The translations under genes were made by a program, and so were the position numbers. From a virus: 21,605 bases of DNA. The stretch is taken from the IMG/VR virus record IMGVR_UViG_3300048804_000205, positions 1-21,605 of that record. One strand, 5' to 3'. This document shows positions 12,911-20,860 of the stretch, one piece after another. The notes beneath the pieces are model-generated. The model was not told the origin of the DNA. It saw only the letters and a program-made list of their open reading frames with translations, and ran no database searches. Every line of letters starts with the position of its first letter. Position 1 is the first letter of the stretch.

Positions 12911-14089
12911 TTATCCAATATACATTAACCGGGTTCCGACCCCGTACCTAACATCTGCTGGTAAGTATTCAACGTCCCAATGAAACATACCCGCATCTGT
13001 GCCGTAATACCACGGACCGCCGAACGCAACTATGACGTTCTGTCCGCCGTATTGGTAATACCTATCACATAGTTTTGTAGTCGACGAACCACCTACTGCG
13101 GAGGGTAAAAACCCGTAATCACTCGGAACTGTGGCCTCGGTTACGATGTCTGTCACCCACCCATCTGTACTGGATAGTGTAAGTTTGCTGTCGATATACG
13201 GAGTCGCGAACGCCATATAGTTCGTAGCGAAACCGTGGTCGGCTATCCATGCCCTATGTGCGTCCGTGATGTTAATTCCGTCTATATACGTGTGTGTATT
13301 CCCATAGAAATTCTCGATACCCCGGTAGGACATCGCATGCGTAGTTATCGCTTCGTGTTCGGCAGTAAATGCCACGTCACCACTTGCGTTTCCGAGATCC
13401 GTCCCGTAAGAGCCAGTATGGCCAGTAGTACATGATTCATTTGCAGCTCCCGCGGACATATTAGTAATTCCCGCAGATAACGCCGTTTGACTACTAAACG
13501 TGCCGTATTCTATCAAGTATAACAACTGGACTGCACTCGTAGTAAGGTAGTCTTGTATCTCCCACTTGTTAGTAGTCCCTGCCCGTAACTCTGCGGCGGT
13601 TCTGTATTGCGCAAGCGTTAGGCCTGTTGTCGGCTGAAATCCGGCAACAGATTCTAATTTAGTTGCCGGTGCGTAGGCCTCAAACGCGCCTAAGAAAATA
13701 TAATCTTTAGTTACACCGTTTCTAATAAACGCCGGATGAACGGCCCAAGCGTGGTCCGCGCCTGTTGGTAGCGTGTCGGTACCTGTATCAGAAATCCACC
13801 ATTTATAAGTTCCCGCTGTCGTTGTGTGGTCAGTCGTGTACCAAAACTTCTTTAGTTTCACCATCACCTGGCCCATGTTCGCTACACCGGTGTCGGTATA
13901 ACACCTATCCCCATAATTTGCCGTTAATGTGCCGTCATCCCATAGGTTGCAGCGACCCATAGCCCCATAAGGGTTAATCGCATCACATTGCGCTATTGTC
14001 GTTGCGGGCGTTAATGAGGTGAGTACTGATTCAGCCGGTCGTGTGTATGTGTTAGTTGATTGCACCCATTGAAGTCCAGTTATTGTCAT
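12911..14089 (-). CDS. C-type-lectin-fold receptor-binding protein (DGR-target-like)
   Basis: A 392-residue protein with GAGGT before ATG 14089. It follows the layout of a family of phage receptor-binding proteins with a formylglycine-enzyme/C-type-lectin fold: an N-terminal part with CNLWDDGTLTANY and VMVKLKKFWY, then YKWWIS and HPAFIRNG, LLYLIEYGTFSSQ, SYRGIENFYGNTHTYIDGIN, and the closing module YYQYGGQNVIV, FGGPWYYGTDAGMF, GVGTRLMYIG. The GG-x-W-x2-G-x2-AG-x-F and G-x-RL ending is the variable region of proteins diversified by retroelements, such as Mtd-like and archaeal-virus targets. No reverse transcriptase or template repeat is visible in the window. It should bind a host surface ligand at the tail tip. 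Confidence 0.75.
   Translation of the reverse strand: MTITGLQWVQSTNTYTRPAESVLTSLTPATTIAQCDAINPYGAMGRCNLWDDGTLTANYGDRCYTDTGVANMGQVMVKLKKFWYTTDHTTTAGTYKWWISDTGTDTLPTGADHAWAVHPAFIRNGVTKDYIFLGAFEAYAPATKLESVAGFQPTTGLTLAQYRTAAELRAGTTNKWEIQDYLTTSAVQLLYLIEYGTFSSQTALSAGITNMSAGAANESCTTGHTGSYGTDLGNASGDVAFTAEHEAITTHAMSYRGIENFYGNTHTYIDGINITDAHRAWIADHGFATNYMAFATPYIDSKLTLSSTDGWVTDIVTEATVPSDYGFLPSAVGGSSTTKLCDRYYQYGGQNVIVAFGGPWYYGTDAGMFHWDVEYLPADVRYGVGTRLMYIG
12914..13057 (-). other. VR-like C-terminal region of the lectin-fold protein
   Basis: Codons 345-392, from YQYGG to the last residue, correspond to the ligand-binding surface and inner core of C-type-lectin variable proteins. In a DGR this is the variable repeat copied from a template repeat with adenine mutagenesis. 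Whether it is diversified cannot be told from one sequence. Confidence 0.4.
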
Positions 14090-14111
14090 TTTTTACCTCA
14101 TGTGTTTATCA

Positions 14112-17100
14112 TTAGATTATCCCACGTTCATGCTTGATCGTGTCGGCTATCTTTTTGGCTAGGTTGCGGGCTGCGCGATCATCGAGGATCGTGTTGCCGG
14201 TGATGTTAATTTCTATAGCGTTTGCGATTGAGCCTGTTGCACCAGGGCCAATGGTTGCGCCACCGCCTAACTTTGGCAATGCCTGAAGCACCCATGGCTG
14301 TATTGCCCACCAGTACTTCTGGGGTATGACTGCTTCTGGACCTGCTTCGCCAATTAATGCGAGTTGGGGTTTACTAGTCATATACGCTGGGGCTTCTTCT
14401 CCAAAGGCGCCAGTGGCTAAAGACCGTATCCCACTTGCAAGTGCTAGTATTCCTTCAGCGTGTGCGCTAGTGGCTTCGGCTGACGTGGTTGTAGCTGATC
14501 CCTTTGAGGCCCAATCGACTGGTGTTGGTGGGGCCGGTTCCGTGCGATACCCCAATTTATTCGCTACTGCTTTCCCCCATCCAATAAGCCCACCTTCTGC
14601 AAGCTTGAGCACACCAAAGATATCAATGGTAAGTGAAGGTAGACCCCCTAAGATCCCTTGCCAGATCCCCTGAATGTTGATACTGTGGAGTGCGTTCAAC
14701 CAACCATCAGCGACACCCGTAAGGAACGACCAAATTTGTACTGAGGTGCTGTGTAAAGAGCCGATCCAGCTATCAGCGACACCTGTCAAAAATGATGCAA
14801 TTTGTACTGCGGTATTGTGTATAGAGTTAAGCCAACTATCAGCAACACCCGTGGCGAAGCTTGCGATTGCCGTTGCGGTGTTGTGTACTGCGTTAAGCCA
14901 CGCATCAGCGACGCCAGTAGCCCAGGATCCTATTGCTGTTGCTGTGTTATGAACTGCATTAAGCCATGCGTCTGCAACGCCAGTGGCCCAACTTGCTATT
15001 CCAGAAGCAACATTGTGTATAGTGTTAAGCCACGAGTCAGCGACGCTTGTGACAAACGACCCGATTGCAACGGCAATATTAATGACGGTGGTTTTTAATG
15101 TGTCAAGCCATTCGCCACCTTGCTTGATGATGTTTACAGTAAAGTCAACAACCTTTCCGGCGAAGTTAGCAAGCCACTCGCCACCTCTTTTTACAATGTT
15201 TACAACAAAGTCAACGACTTTACCTGCAAAGGTGTTAACCCACTCGCCACCCCTTTTAACAACATTTACGATGAAGTCAACGACTTTACCATTAACTGCT
15301 TTAAGTGTATCAAGCGCTTCGCCGCCTTTTTCTACAATCTGCACCGCTAAACTTGCCACTCCTTTTGATAAGAAGTCCCAAACAGCTCCGGCGACTGGTA
15401 CAAATTTTGAGGCAATGGATATCGTCGCTCCTCCGAACCTGTCACCCCCTGTCGGTTTATTCTTGGCGTGATACGGGTCGTTAGAGAAATCAGTTTTATC
15501 CACGAACAGATCGTCAAACCAACCACCAATCATATCCTGCCAGTTTGCAGGGTCACTCATGTCCCCCTTATCTGGTTGTCCAAGCAGGTGCGGCTTGCCT
15601 GTCTTTTTATCAGGCTCTGCATTTGGAAATACAGAACCCATAATAGCAGCTGTAACAATTGCACCCCAGTCGATAGTTGCCATGGCACTCTGAGCACCTG
15701 CCACAAAGCCTTTAACAAGAGCGTCGCCTGCGGTATTTCCTGCCTCTTGTAGCTTCGACCAACCGCTAGTCTGAGTACCAAATTCACTTGCACCTGTGGA
15801 TCCCGCAGACCACGTAGTTGCGCTTGGATTTTGCCTAGAATAAAGTGAGTCGAGACCCGTATTATCCCCAGCAGGAGTTTTACCTTGCGCGATGTCTCCA
15901 AAGAGGGCGGTCATAGCGCCACTAATCATACTTCCTAATATGTTACCTATGAAAGTCCCAATGGCCGACCAGTTGACTTTATTTTCCATATAGTCGGCAA
16001 CCTTCCCTGCAAGCGGCTCAAGCCCGTCTACTATAAGTTGCCATATATTGCCAACACCTTTTTGGAAACCAGAGAGGAAGCTTGTAGCGGCATTAAAACC
16101 AACTTCTAAAAGTGAGGCGGACTTGGTGTTCTCTGTTGGTATAAGCTCGCCTAGGCCACCAACGAGAGTATTAAGGGCTGTCTTTATAGCATTTCTAATG
16201 GCTAACCCGATCTGTTCCCCCACGTCACTCCACGTGACGCTTTGTATCCAGTTGATAAGACTCGTCTTGATGAAGTCCCACACAGGGCCAAACGTGGCTT
16301 GAAGGGTCTGAATCCCTTGTTGGATCTTAGCAGGTATGTCTGCGGCAAGTTGCGCCCACGGGACACTGTTCTTCCAGTTGTTGAAACTCGTTGCGATGAA
16401 GTCCCAGACAGGACCAATGGTAGCCATGCCAAGTTTAATGGCATTTATAATCGCGTTGGGTATGTCTTGGGCAAGCTGACCCCAGGGGACACTAGCCATC
16501 CAAGTTTTGAAGCTTGTTACAATACCATCCCATACGGGTCCTAATAGGTTTTGAAGTTCTTTTATCCCGTTAATAATTCCATTAGGGATATCTTTTGAGA
16601 GTTGCTGCCAGTTGACACTACTCACCCACTTAGTGAAACTGGTTTTGATCTCATCCCATATTGGACCCCACGTATTCATGAGGTCTTTAACACCCTTTTG
16701 GATCTCCTCGATTATCGTTTTCCCAACAGAGTGCCAATCAATCTTTTTTAAATCGTTAAAGAGATCGTCAAATCCTTTCTTGAGTTCGGCAAGCCCTTCT
16801 TTCCACTCACCTTTTGTAAAGAATCCAAAAGCAGCAGCGACGTGTCCGCCGAACGCCATAAGATCGCCCGCGAGAGTTCCAAGAATCCCACGGAACGTTG
16901 ATGATTGTGTATATGCTAAAGCAAATCCTGCGGCTAAGGCAGCTAAAGCGATGACGATGGGTGCGAGTACAAGACCAATCGCTATAATGGCGGGGGCTAA
17001 TGTTATCATTGCCCCTGCAAATGCAAGAGCCCCCATAGCTATCGTCGAAAATGAGGAGATAAGGAGGCCAATAACTATTAAAAGCGGCCCGATGATAGCG

Positions 17101-18314
17101 GCAAGCCCAGCTATAATAATAAATGCGTTTTGAATGGGTTGTGGGAGTGAAGTAAAGGCGGTTACAAGTCTCGTGATCCCGCCGATTATCTGCTGGATGA
17201 CGGGCATGAACCCTGTTAGAACACCTATAATAGCAATACCGAGCGGGGCAAGTGCGACTTCTAAACCGTGTTTGAGCATCTCAAGCTTCTGGTAGAAGTA
17301 CATCGTTTTGTCGGCGGCTTCCTCCAAGCTTACGGGTGCCTTATTAAGCATTTCCAGGAAGTCTTTAAAGTCAAGGCGGCCTTCTTTTATAGCGCCGACA
17401 ATTTGTGCTGAGAACCGATTTCCAAAGACAACCGCAGCTTGACCTGCTGTTATTGAACCATCCTTAATCCCTTGGAAAAAGGCAGCCATCACGTCGCCAG
17501 AGTCCTTGGCGCTACCCTTCATCTTAGTTAGCTCAGTATTAATGGCCGCTATGATAGGGGTCATCTGCTTTGATACAGTACCCCCACCCGTCATTGCCTT
17601 TGCGAGATTAGACCACCCATAATCCATCCCACGCATAATATCCGATGTGCTGATGCCCACCTCATTTAAGGACGAGAACAGGGCAATGGTTTCAGGGAGG
17701 GTGAACCCATACGCCTGTCTCATTACCTGTCCTTGTTTATCAACGTCGTTGGTGAGTGTTGTTATCGGGACATGGGTTTTAGTATATGCTGTGTATAATA
17801 AGTCGAGGGCTTTCGCAGACTCGGCAGCGGGTACTTTCCACTGTAAGAGCATTGAAGAAACATTTTCAGCCAGCTTTTGTGGTGCCTCCTGTGACATTCT
17901 GGCGAGGTCTAAAAATTTCTTTGAGGTTTCGGGGATAGCGTAGTTGAGCTCATTGAGCTTATCATAAACAATAGAGATAACCTGGGCGACTTCTTTTGCG
18001 CTTTGTGGTACATGACTAAAAACAGTATCAAACCCACGTTTAAGCTTCTCCAGTTCAGCGCCGGTTGTCCCAGTCTGGGCCTGGATATCTTTGTAAGCGC
18101 CACCCACCGTGACTGCGCTCTGCACGGCGGCAGCACCGATAGCCATTATAGGTAGGGTAATGCCAGCGGTCATGGCAGCGCCGACAGCGGTAAAGCCAGC
18201 GCCGATGGTCTGTAGGGCGGTCATCTCCGTCCTTAACTTACCAAATGCTGCAACAACAGGGGTGATATCCCCCGTCACCCGCACTACTAAATCCGCTAAT
18301 ACATTGCCCGCCAT
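14112..18314 (-). CDS. Tail tape measure protein (TP901 type)
   Basis: A 1400-residue protein, the longest in the window, from ATG 18314 with GAGGAG upstream. Residues about 70-290 match the TP901/PhageMin_Tail core (AAVQSAVTVGGAYKDIQAQT, VTTLTNDVD-like and GISTSDIMRGMDYGWSNLAK segments). Residues ~350-475 are strongly hydrophobic with several helices able to cross a membrane (LGIAIIGVLTGF, NAFIIIAGLAAIIGPLLIVI, LAPAIIAIGLVLAP), as expected for a protein that helps DNA cross the cell membrane. Then come four 42-residue repeats, four ~22-residue repeats and six 22-residue repeats, described separately. The Gly/Ala-rich C-terminus ends in a charged helix. At about 1.5 angstrom per residue it would set a tail near 200 nm. 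It follows the G/GT chaperone genes that load it. Confidence 0.92.
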   Translation of the reverse strand: MAGNVLADLVVRVTGDITPVVAAFGKLRTEMTALQTIGAGFTAVGAAMTAGITLPIMAIGAAAVQSAVTVGGAYKDIQAQTGTTGAELEKLKRGFDTVFSHVPQSAKEVAQVISIVYDKLNELNYAIPETSKKFLDLARMSQEAPQKLAENVSSMLLQWKVPAAESAKALDLLYTAYTKTHVPITTLTNDVDKQGQVMRQAYGFTLPETIALFSSLNEVGISTSDIMRGMDYGWSNLAKAMTGGGTVSKQMTPIIAAINTELTKMKGSAKDSGDVMAAFFQGIKDGSITAGQAAVVFGNRFSAQIVGAIKEGRLDFKDFLEMLNKAPVSLEEAADKTMYFYQKLEMLKHGLEVALAPLGIAIIGVLTGFMPVIQQIIGGITRLVTAFTSLPQPIQNAFIIIAGLAAIIGPLLIVIGLLISSFSTIAMGALAFAGAMITLAPAIIAIGLVLAPIVIALAALAAGFALAYTQSSTFRGILGTLAGDLMAFGGHVAAAFGFFTKGEWKEGLAELKKGFDDLFNDLKKIDWHSVGKTIIEEIQKGVKDLMNTWGPIWDEIKTSFTKWVSSVNWQQLSKDIPNGIINGIKELQNLLGPVWDGIVTSFKTWMASVPWGQLAQDIPNAIINAIKLGMATIGPVWDFIATSFNNWKNSVPWAQLAADIPAKIQQGIQTLQATFGPVWDFIKTSLINWIQSVTWSDVGEQIGLAIRNAIKTALNTLVGGLGELIPTENTKSASLLEVGFNAATSFLSGFQKGVGNIWQLIVDGLEPLAGKVADYMENKVNWSAIGTFIGNILGSMISGAMTALFGDIAQGKTPAGDNTGLDSLYSRQNPSATTWSAGSTGASEFGTQTSGWSKLQEAGNTAGDALVKGFVAGAQSAMATIDWGAIVTAAIMGSVFPNAEPDKKTGKPHLLGQPDKGDMSDPANWQDMIGGWFDDLFVDKTDFSNDPYHAKNKPTGGDRFGGATISIASKFVPVAGAVWDFLSKGVASLAVQIVEKGGEALDTLKAVNGKVVDFIVNVVKRGGEWVNTFAGKVVDFVVNIVKRGGEWLANFAGKVVDFTVNIIKQGGEWLDTLKTTVINIAVAIGSFVTSVADSWLNTIHNVASGIASWATGVADAWLNAVHNTATAIGSWATGVADAWLNAVHNTATAIASFATGVADSWLNSIHNTAVQIASFLTGVADSWIGSLHSTSVQIWSFLTGVADGWLNALHSINIQGIWQGILGGLPSLTIDIFGVLKLAEGGLIGWGKAVANKLGYRTEPAPPTPVDWASKGSATTTSAEATSAHAEGILALASGIRSLATGAFGEEAPAYMTSKPQLALIGEAGPEAVIPQKYWWAIQPWVLQALPKLGGGATIGPGATGSIANAIEINITGNTILDDRAARNLAKKIADTIKHERGII
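14689..15084 (-). repeat. Six 66-bp (22-residue) repeats in the tape measure gene
   Basis: Phase marks (ATCAG-like codons for the Ala-Asp segment) at 14706, 14772, 14838, 14904, 14970 and 15036 are exactly 66 bp apart. Each unit encodes a form of TGVADSWLNxxHNTAxxIxS. Twenty-two residues equal two hendecads, as in tape measure coiled coils. Confidence 0.85.
15085..15345 (-). repeat. Four ~22-residue GGEW repeats in the tape measure gene
   Basis: Units with GGEWLxTFAGKVVDFxVNIVK recur; the Gly-Glu-Trp codons are spaced 66 bp at 15112, 15178 and 15244, with a diverged fourth unit 75 bp further. They adjoin the six Ala-Asp-Trp repeats and share their 22-residue period, so both may derive from one ancestral unit. 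Confidence 0.75.
16164..16667 (-). repeat. Four 126-bp (42-residue) GPVWD repeats in the tape measure gene
   Basis: Four successive 42-residue units begin GPxWDxIxTSFxxW and contain SVxWxQLxxDIPxxI. The fourth is diverged after SVTWSDV. The DNA period is 126 bp, for example CCCACACAGGGCC near 16278 versus CCCAGACAGGACC near 16404. Confidence 0.8.
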
Positions 18315-18315
18315 G

Positions 18316-18783
18316 TTACTCCTCTTCCTTACCTACTATACCCGCCTCTATCAAAAGGGGGGTGATGTCTGTGTCCTCTGCGGCGTCCTTCTTGGGTTTG
18401 AACACGTCTTTAAAGACCTCTTTCAGCTCAGCGACTTCTGCGAGTTTCTCTTCTCTAGTTCTGCTATCACCGAGTTCATTAGTAGCCCCAATCTTGGTGG
18501 GCCCTGTCTGGACTGACCGTAAAACAGGGTAGAGTGGTCTGCCAAGTAACTGTTCAAACTTGAGTTTCTCTGAACCCCATGCTTTCAAAAGAAGGAACGT
18601 CTGCGCTAAGGCATCTTCTCGCTCGCGCTCTTTACGCCAAACCCAACCGTCGTACATATCGCACAGTTCCCCCACGGTCAGTTCACCGAGTTTACTCGAC
18701 TCATGTGGACCGAAACCGAGAGGGCCAAATGCTACCTCAAAAATGAGATCCCAGTTGGTCTTGAAGTCCGTGTCAGTAATTAC
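18316..18783 (-). CDS. Tail assembly chaperone T part, made by -1 frameshift from G
   Basis: From the slippery site at 18783-18792 the -1 frame stays open for 155 codons to TAA at 18316, with no stop between the end of G and this frame. The early part (VITDTDFKTNWDLIFEVAFG, then PHESSKLGELTVGELCDMYD) and the following GWVWRKEREREDALAQTFLL are typical of the T domain of G-T chaperones, which recruits major tail protein to the tape measure. An internal GTG at 18675 could start a free 119-residue product, but it has no strong ribosome site, and the frame relation argues for a 292-residue G-T fusion. The tape measure gene starts two bases after its stop. Confidence 0.8.
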   Translation of the reverse strand, partial: VITDTDFKTNWDLIFEVAFGPLGFGPHESSKLGELTVGELCDMYDGWVWRKEREREDALAQTFLLLKAWGSEKLKFEQLLGRPLYPVLRSVQTGPTKIGATNELGDSRTREEKLAEVAELKEVFKDVFKPKKDAAEDTDITPLLIEAGIVGKEEE

Positions 18784-19193
18784 TTTTTTGGGCGGTCTTT
18801 ACCCTCTTCTACGACATCTTCTTTCGGGACCCGCTGCCGGTTGCTCATTGCAAGAGCTTCGGTGATGTGCGGCATTATCGCATCTGTGTCAGACAGGTCA
18901 AACAAAGACCCCACATCTTCACGGGTAAGCTCTGGGTGGCTTGACTTTAGGCCTACCCAGATAAGGTCACGAAGCATACCAATGCGGAAGGAAACGTTGA
19001 CGGGCATCCCAGCCTCGTCAAGAACAAACTTTCCTTCAGCGTTGATGCTAGGAGAGAAGATTTCGAGGATGCTCTGATCATAGAGGTCCTCAAAGTCGGC
19101 CAAGGCGTTAAGGTCATACCTTAATTTGTACGTCTTGGGTTCACCGTTTTCGTCAGTTAATTCAACTAAGACTTCATTTTTGAGTTTCTTCAT
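18780..19193 (-). CDS. Tail assembly chaperone G
   Basis: A 137-residue acidic protein from ATG 19193, with AAGGT upstream. It has the pattern of the siphovirus G family: beta-strands KNEVLVELTDENGEPKTYKL, then RYDLNALADFEDLYDQSILE and a helical part with MLRDLIWVGLKSSHPELTRE. It coats the tape measure protein during tail assembly and is not part of the virion. The end of the gene, codons CCA AAA AAG TAA, contains the frameshift signal that yields the longer G-T protein. Its place, between the tail tube protein module and the tape measure gene, is the canonical one. Confidence 0.85.
   Translation of the reverse strand: MKKLKNEVLVELTDENGEPKTYKLRYDLNALADFEDLYDQSILEIFSPSINAEGKFVLDEAGMPVNVSFRIGMLRDLIWVGLKSSHPELTREDVGSLFDLSDTDAIMPHITEALAMSNRQRVPKEDVVEEGKDRPKK
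18783..18792 (-). promoter_or_regulatory. -1 programmed frameshift site (CCCAAAAAAG)
   Basis: Minus-strand CCCAAAAAAG, read C CCA AAA AAG in the G frame, followed at once by TAA. It holds two overlapping heptamers of the X-XXY-YYZ type, C CCA AAA and A AAA AAG; the latter is the most efficient known bacterial slippery string. The downstream -1 frame equals the T frame. Confidence 0.85.
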
Positions 19194-19229
19194 TGTTTAT
19201 AACCTTCTGGCTGTGAAGGTTATGCGGGG

Positions 19230-19595
19230 TTAGCTCAGCGTCGGACCTCTTCTGATTATAAAGAATATACAATCAGCTTCGGTGGCGCTCCATGCGAGGT
19301 GCACGAGGCTGCTAGTGTCGTTGTAGTGTGCCGTTGAGAACGGGCCTATAACGTGCGACTGGCCGTGTGTCATGGTGTACGTCCTGTTGTGGATAACACC
19401 AAAAGGACAAGCGCCTTGTCCGGTGACGGTGAGTATTGGATCTACTGCCACGTCGGTGTTCTTACAGAAGATCACTATATCTCCGTCGTTTGCGAACGTA
19501 TGCCCGTCTGTGTGTGCCGCCGAGTAATATGTGCTCGCGTCTATTCGTGCTCCGGCCTCAGAGGTCGTAAGTGCTGTTAATGCAGTTTCTACCAT
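19230..19595 (-). CDS. GPF-domain structural protein, copy 2
   Basis: A 121-residue beta-rich protein with GGTGAGAT before the ATG. It is clearly paralogous to the gene just upstream: both begin with a short TALT/LTVLTSTEAG-like segment, then HTFANDGDIV / STFANDGTVM, N-R-T-Y-T, and the motif IGPFSTAHYND / IGPFSTAHFND before a V-H-x-x-W-S strand. The domain also occurs at the N-terminus of the hub protein. Related small proteins with GPF and YND motifs are found near the major tail or capsid genes of many phages. A tail-tube decoration or virion surface role is likely; I cannot say which. Confidence 0.65.
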   Translation of the reverse strand: MVETALTALTTSEAGARIDASTYYSAAHTDGHTFANDGDIVIFCKNTDVAVDPILTVTGQGACPFGVIHNRTYTMTHGQSHVIGPFSTAHYNDTSSLVHLAWSATEADCIFFIIRRGPTLS

Positions 19596-19608
19596 TTTAT
19601 CTCACCAC

Positions 19609-19977
19609 CTAACCCATCGTTGGTCCTTTCTTAAACGCCAGAACAAACTCACTAGCGTCCCCGTCACTCCACGTTATGTGGACAAGCCCAGTCGCATCGT
19701 TAAAGTGCGCTGTGCTAAAGGGCCCTATCAAGTGATTCTGGGCTGCGGTACACGTATATGACCTGCTATGGCTGACGCCATAAGCACAGGCCACTTGGTA
19801 CGTGACGCCAAGTATTCCGCTCTTAGCTCCTGCGCTATTGATGACTAACAGCATCACAGTGCCGTCGTTCGCAAAGGTGCTGCCGTTCGCCACGTCACAC
19901 ACCGTCATGTGGTCGTCTATCCGGTGTCCTGCCTCGGTCGATGTTAATACTGTGAGTGAAGATTCTACTACTGCCAT
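19609..19977 (-). CDS. GPF-domain structural protein, copy 1
   Basis: A 122-residue paralogue of the next gene, separated by 13 bp. Motifs in order: TSTEAGHRIDDH, STFANDGTVMLLVINSAG, YGVSHSRSYTCTAAQNHLIG, GPFSTAHFNDATGLVHITWS, and the closing FVLAFKKGPTMG. GTGAG stands before the ATG. The similarity lies in protein rather than DNA, so the duplication is not recent. Located directly after the major tail protein, it is probably a virion component. Confidence 0.65.
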   Translation of the reverse strand: MAVVESSLTVLTSTEAGHRIDDHMTVCDVANGSTFANDGTVMLLVINSAGAKSGILGVTYQVACAYGVSHSRSYTCTAAQNHLIGPFSTAHFNDATGLVHITWSDGDASEFVLAFKKGPTMG

Positions 19978-19992
19978 CTTTTACTCACTTCC

Positions 19993-20403
19993 TCAGACCT
20001 TGACCAATGCGCCAGTACCTTGTAGACTAACTGCTGCGGTGTAAAGGCCGCCGTCGGGTGCTGAGTATTTCAGTGATTTTATAATCACCGTGCCAGTCCA
20101 TTTGGTTGCACTCGCCGGTGTCTTTACTGCGACGGGTACTGTCGTTCCTGCAAAAAAGTGGGTCTCAAGGTGTACGAGTGCCGTGTCCGTCTCAACGATG
20201 AGTGCATCGGCGTCAACGTTCCAACCCTTGTATCCAGGGATGTAGGACTTCCATAGGTTAGCGCCACACACTTTATATGAAGAATCTACTGTGTCTGTGT
20301 CCATATTAAGCGTGGCGTTCTTTTGCATCCCCACTTCAACATAGTTGCCCGCGTCGGTTGTGTCAACCGCTAGTAAAACACAGGCACCATTTATTGCTAC
20401 CAT
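19993..20403 (-). CDS. Major tail (tube) protein
   Basis: A 136-residue protein from ATG 20403 with GAGGAG upstream. It fits the TP901-1-type major tail protein pattern: N-terminal strands GACVLLAVDTTD and VEVGMQKNATLNMDTDTVD, the Lys-containing turn SSYKVCGANLWKSYIPGYKG with the following WNVDADALIV, then VIIKSLKYSAPDGGLYTAAV and the final SLQGTGALVKV. Hexameric rings of this protein build the tail tube. Its position between the tail terminator and the chaperones supports the call. Confidence 0.85.
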   Translation of the reverse strand: MVAINGACVLLAVDTTDAGNYVEVGMQKNATLNMDTDTVDSSYKVCGANLWKSYIPGYKGWNVDADALIVETDTALVHLETHFFAGTTVPVAVKTPASATKWTGTVIIKSLKYSAPDGGLYTAAVSLQGTGALVKV

Positions 20404-20419
20404 TTTCTAACTCTCCTCT

Positions 20420-20839
20420 TTATGTTTCGATATATTGCATTTTAAATCTGAAGTACACAATCGCGTGTGCCTTCGTCGCATCAAAGCGAAACTGCCTACT
20501 CCCGTCTAATCCGTGGCTCACCAAACTCCAGTTAGCGTTAAACAAAAAAGGCGCTCCTGAAAGTGCGTGGAAAAGCTCTCCTTTCAAACTGTCGAGCTCG
20601 TCATAGCCGTCCTCCATGGTGAAAATGTCGAACGTTATGACCATATCGCTACCGTTGCTGAGTTTTGTACCAAACTCGTTCTCGGTGCTTGCTCCAATAA
20701 TCATATATGGGAAGCTCTTGTTGCGTGGCGCGTTGCCATTATAAACCGGACAACTTACCGCTGCGCTCAGACGCATATTGAGCACTCTACGAAGTTCAAG
20801 CTCCGCACTGTGCTCCCATACAAAAGGTTTATTTACCAT
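20420..20839 (-). CDS. Tail terminator/completion protein (DUF3168-like)
   Basis: A 139-residue protein from ATG 20839, with GGAGAGGAT some ten bases upstream. Features of the DUF3168/gp17-like tail terminator: an N-terminal helix leading to LNMRLSAAVSCPVYNGNAPR, then FPYMIIGASTENEFGT, a DMVITFDIFTMEDGYDELDS strand-turn-helix, LKGELFHALSG, and final strands QFRFDATKAHAIVYFRFKM. Such proteins cap the finished tail and join it to the head. Gene order (gp10-like connector before it, tube protein after it) agrees. Confidence 0.8.
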   Translation of the reverse strand: MVNKPFVWEHSAELELRRVLNMRLSAAVSCPVYNGNAPRNKSFPYMIIGASTENEFGTKLSNGSDMVITFDIFTMEDGYDELDSLKGELFHALSGAPFLFNANWSLVSHGLDGSRQFRFDATKAHAIVYFRFKMQYIET

Positions 20840-20860
20840 CTTTTTTTATCCTCTCCCACC

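Noticed and set aside
14689-15345. Regular 66-bp repeats resembling a CRISPR array
   Set aside because: The period is constant, there are no unique spacers, and the repeats are in frame within the tape measure gene as 22-residue units.
16612-17133. A 173-codon plus-strand frame inside the tape measure gene
   Set aside because: The opposite strand has long, repeat-rich coding sequence with family motifs. This frame is an Ala/Pro/Ser-rich complement artefact.
18316-18675. Stand-alone 119-residue T protein starting at GTG 18675
   Set aside because: The frame is open 108 nt further upstream to a double slippery site and lies exactly -1 to G. No good ribosome site stands before 18675.
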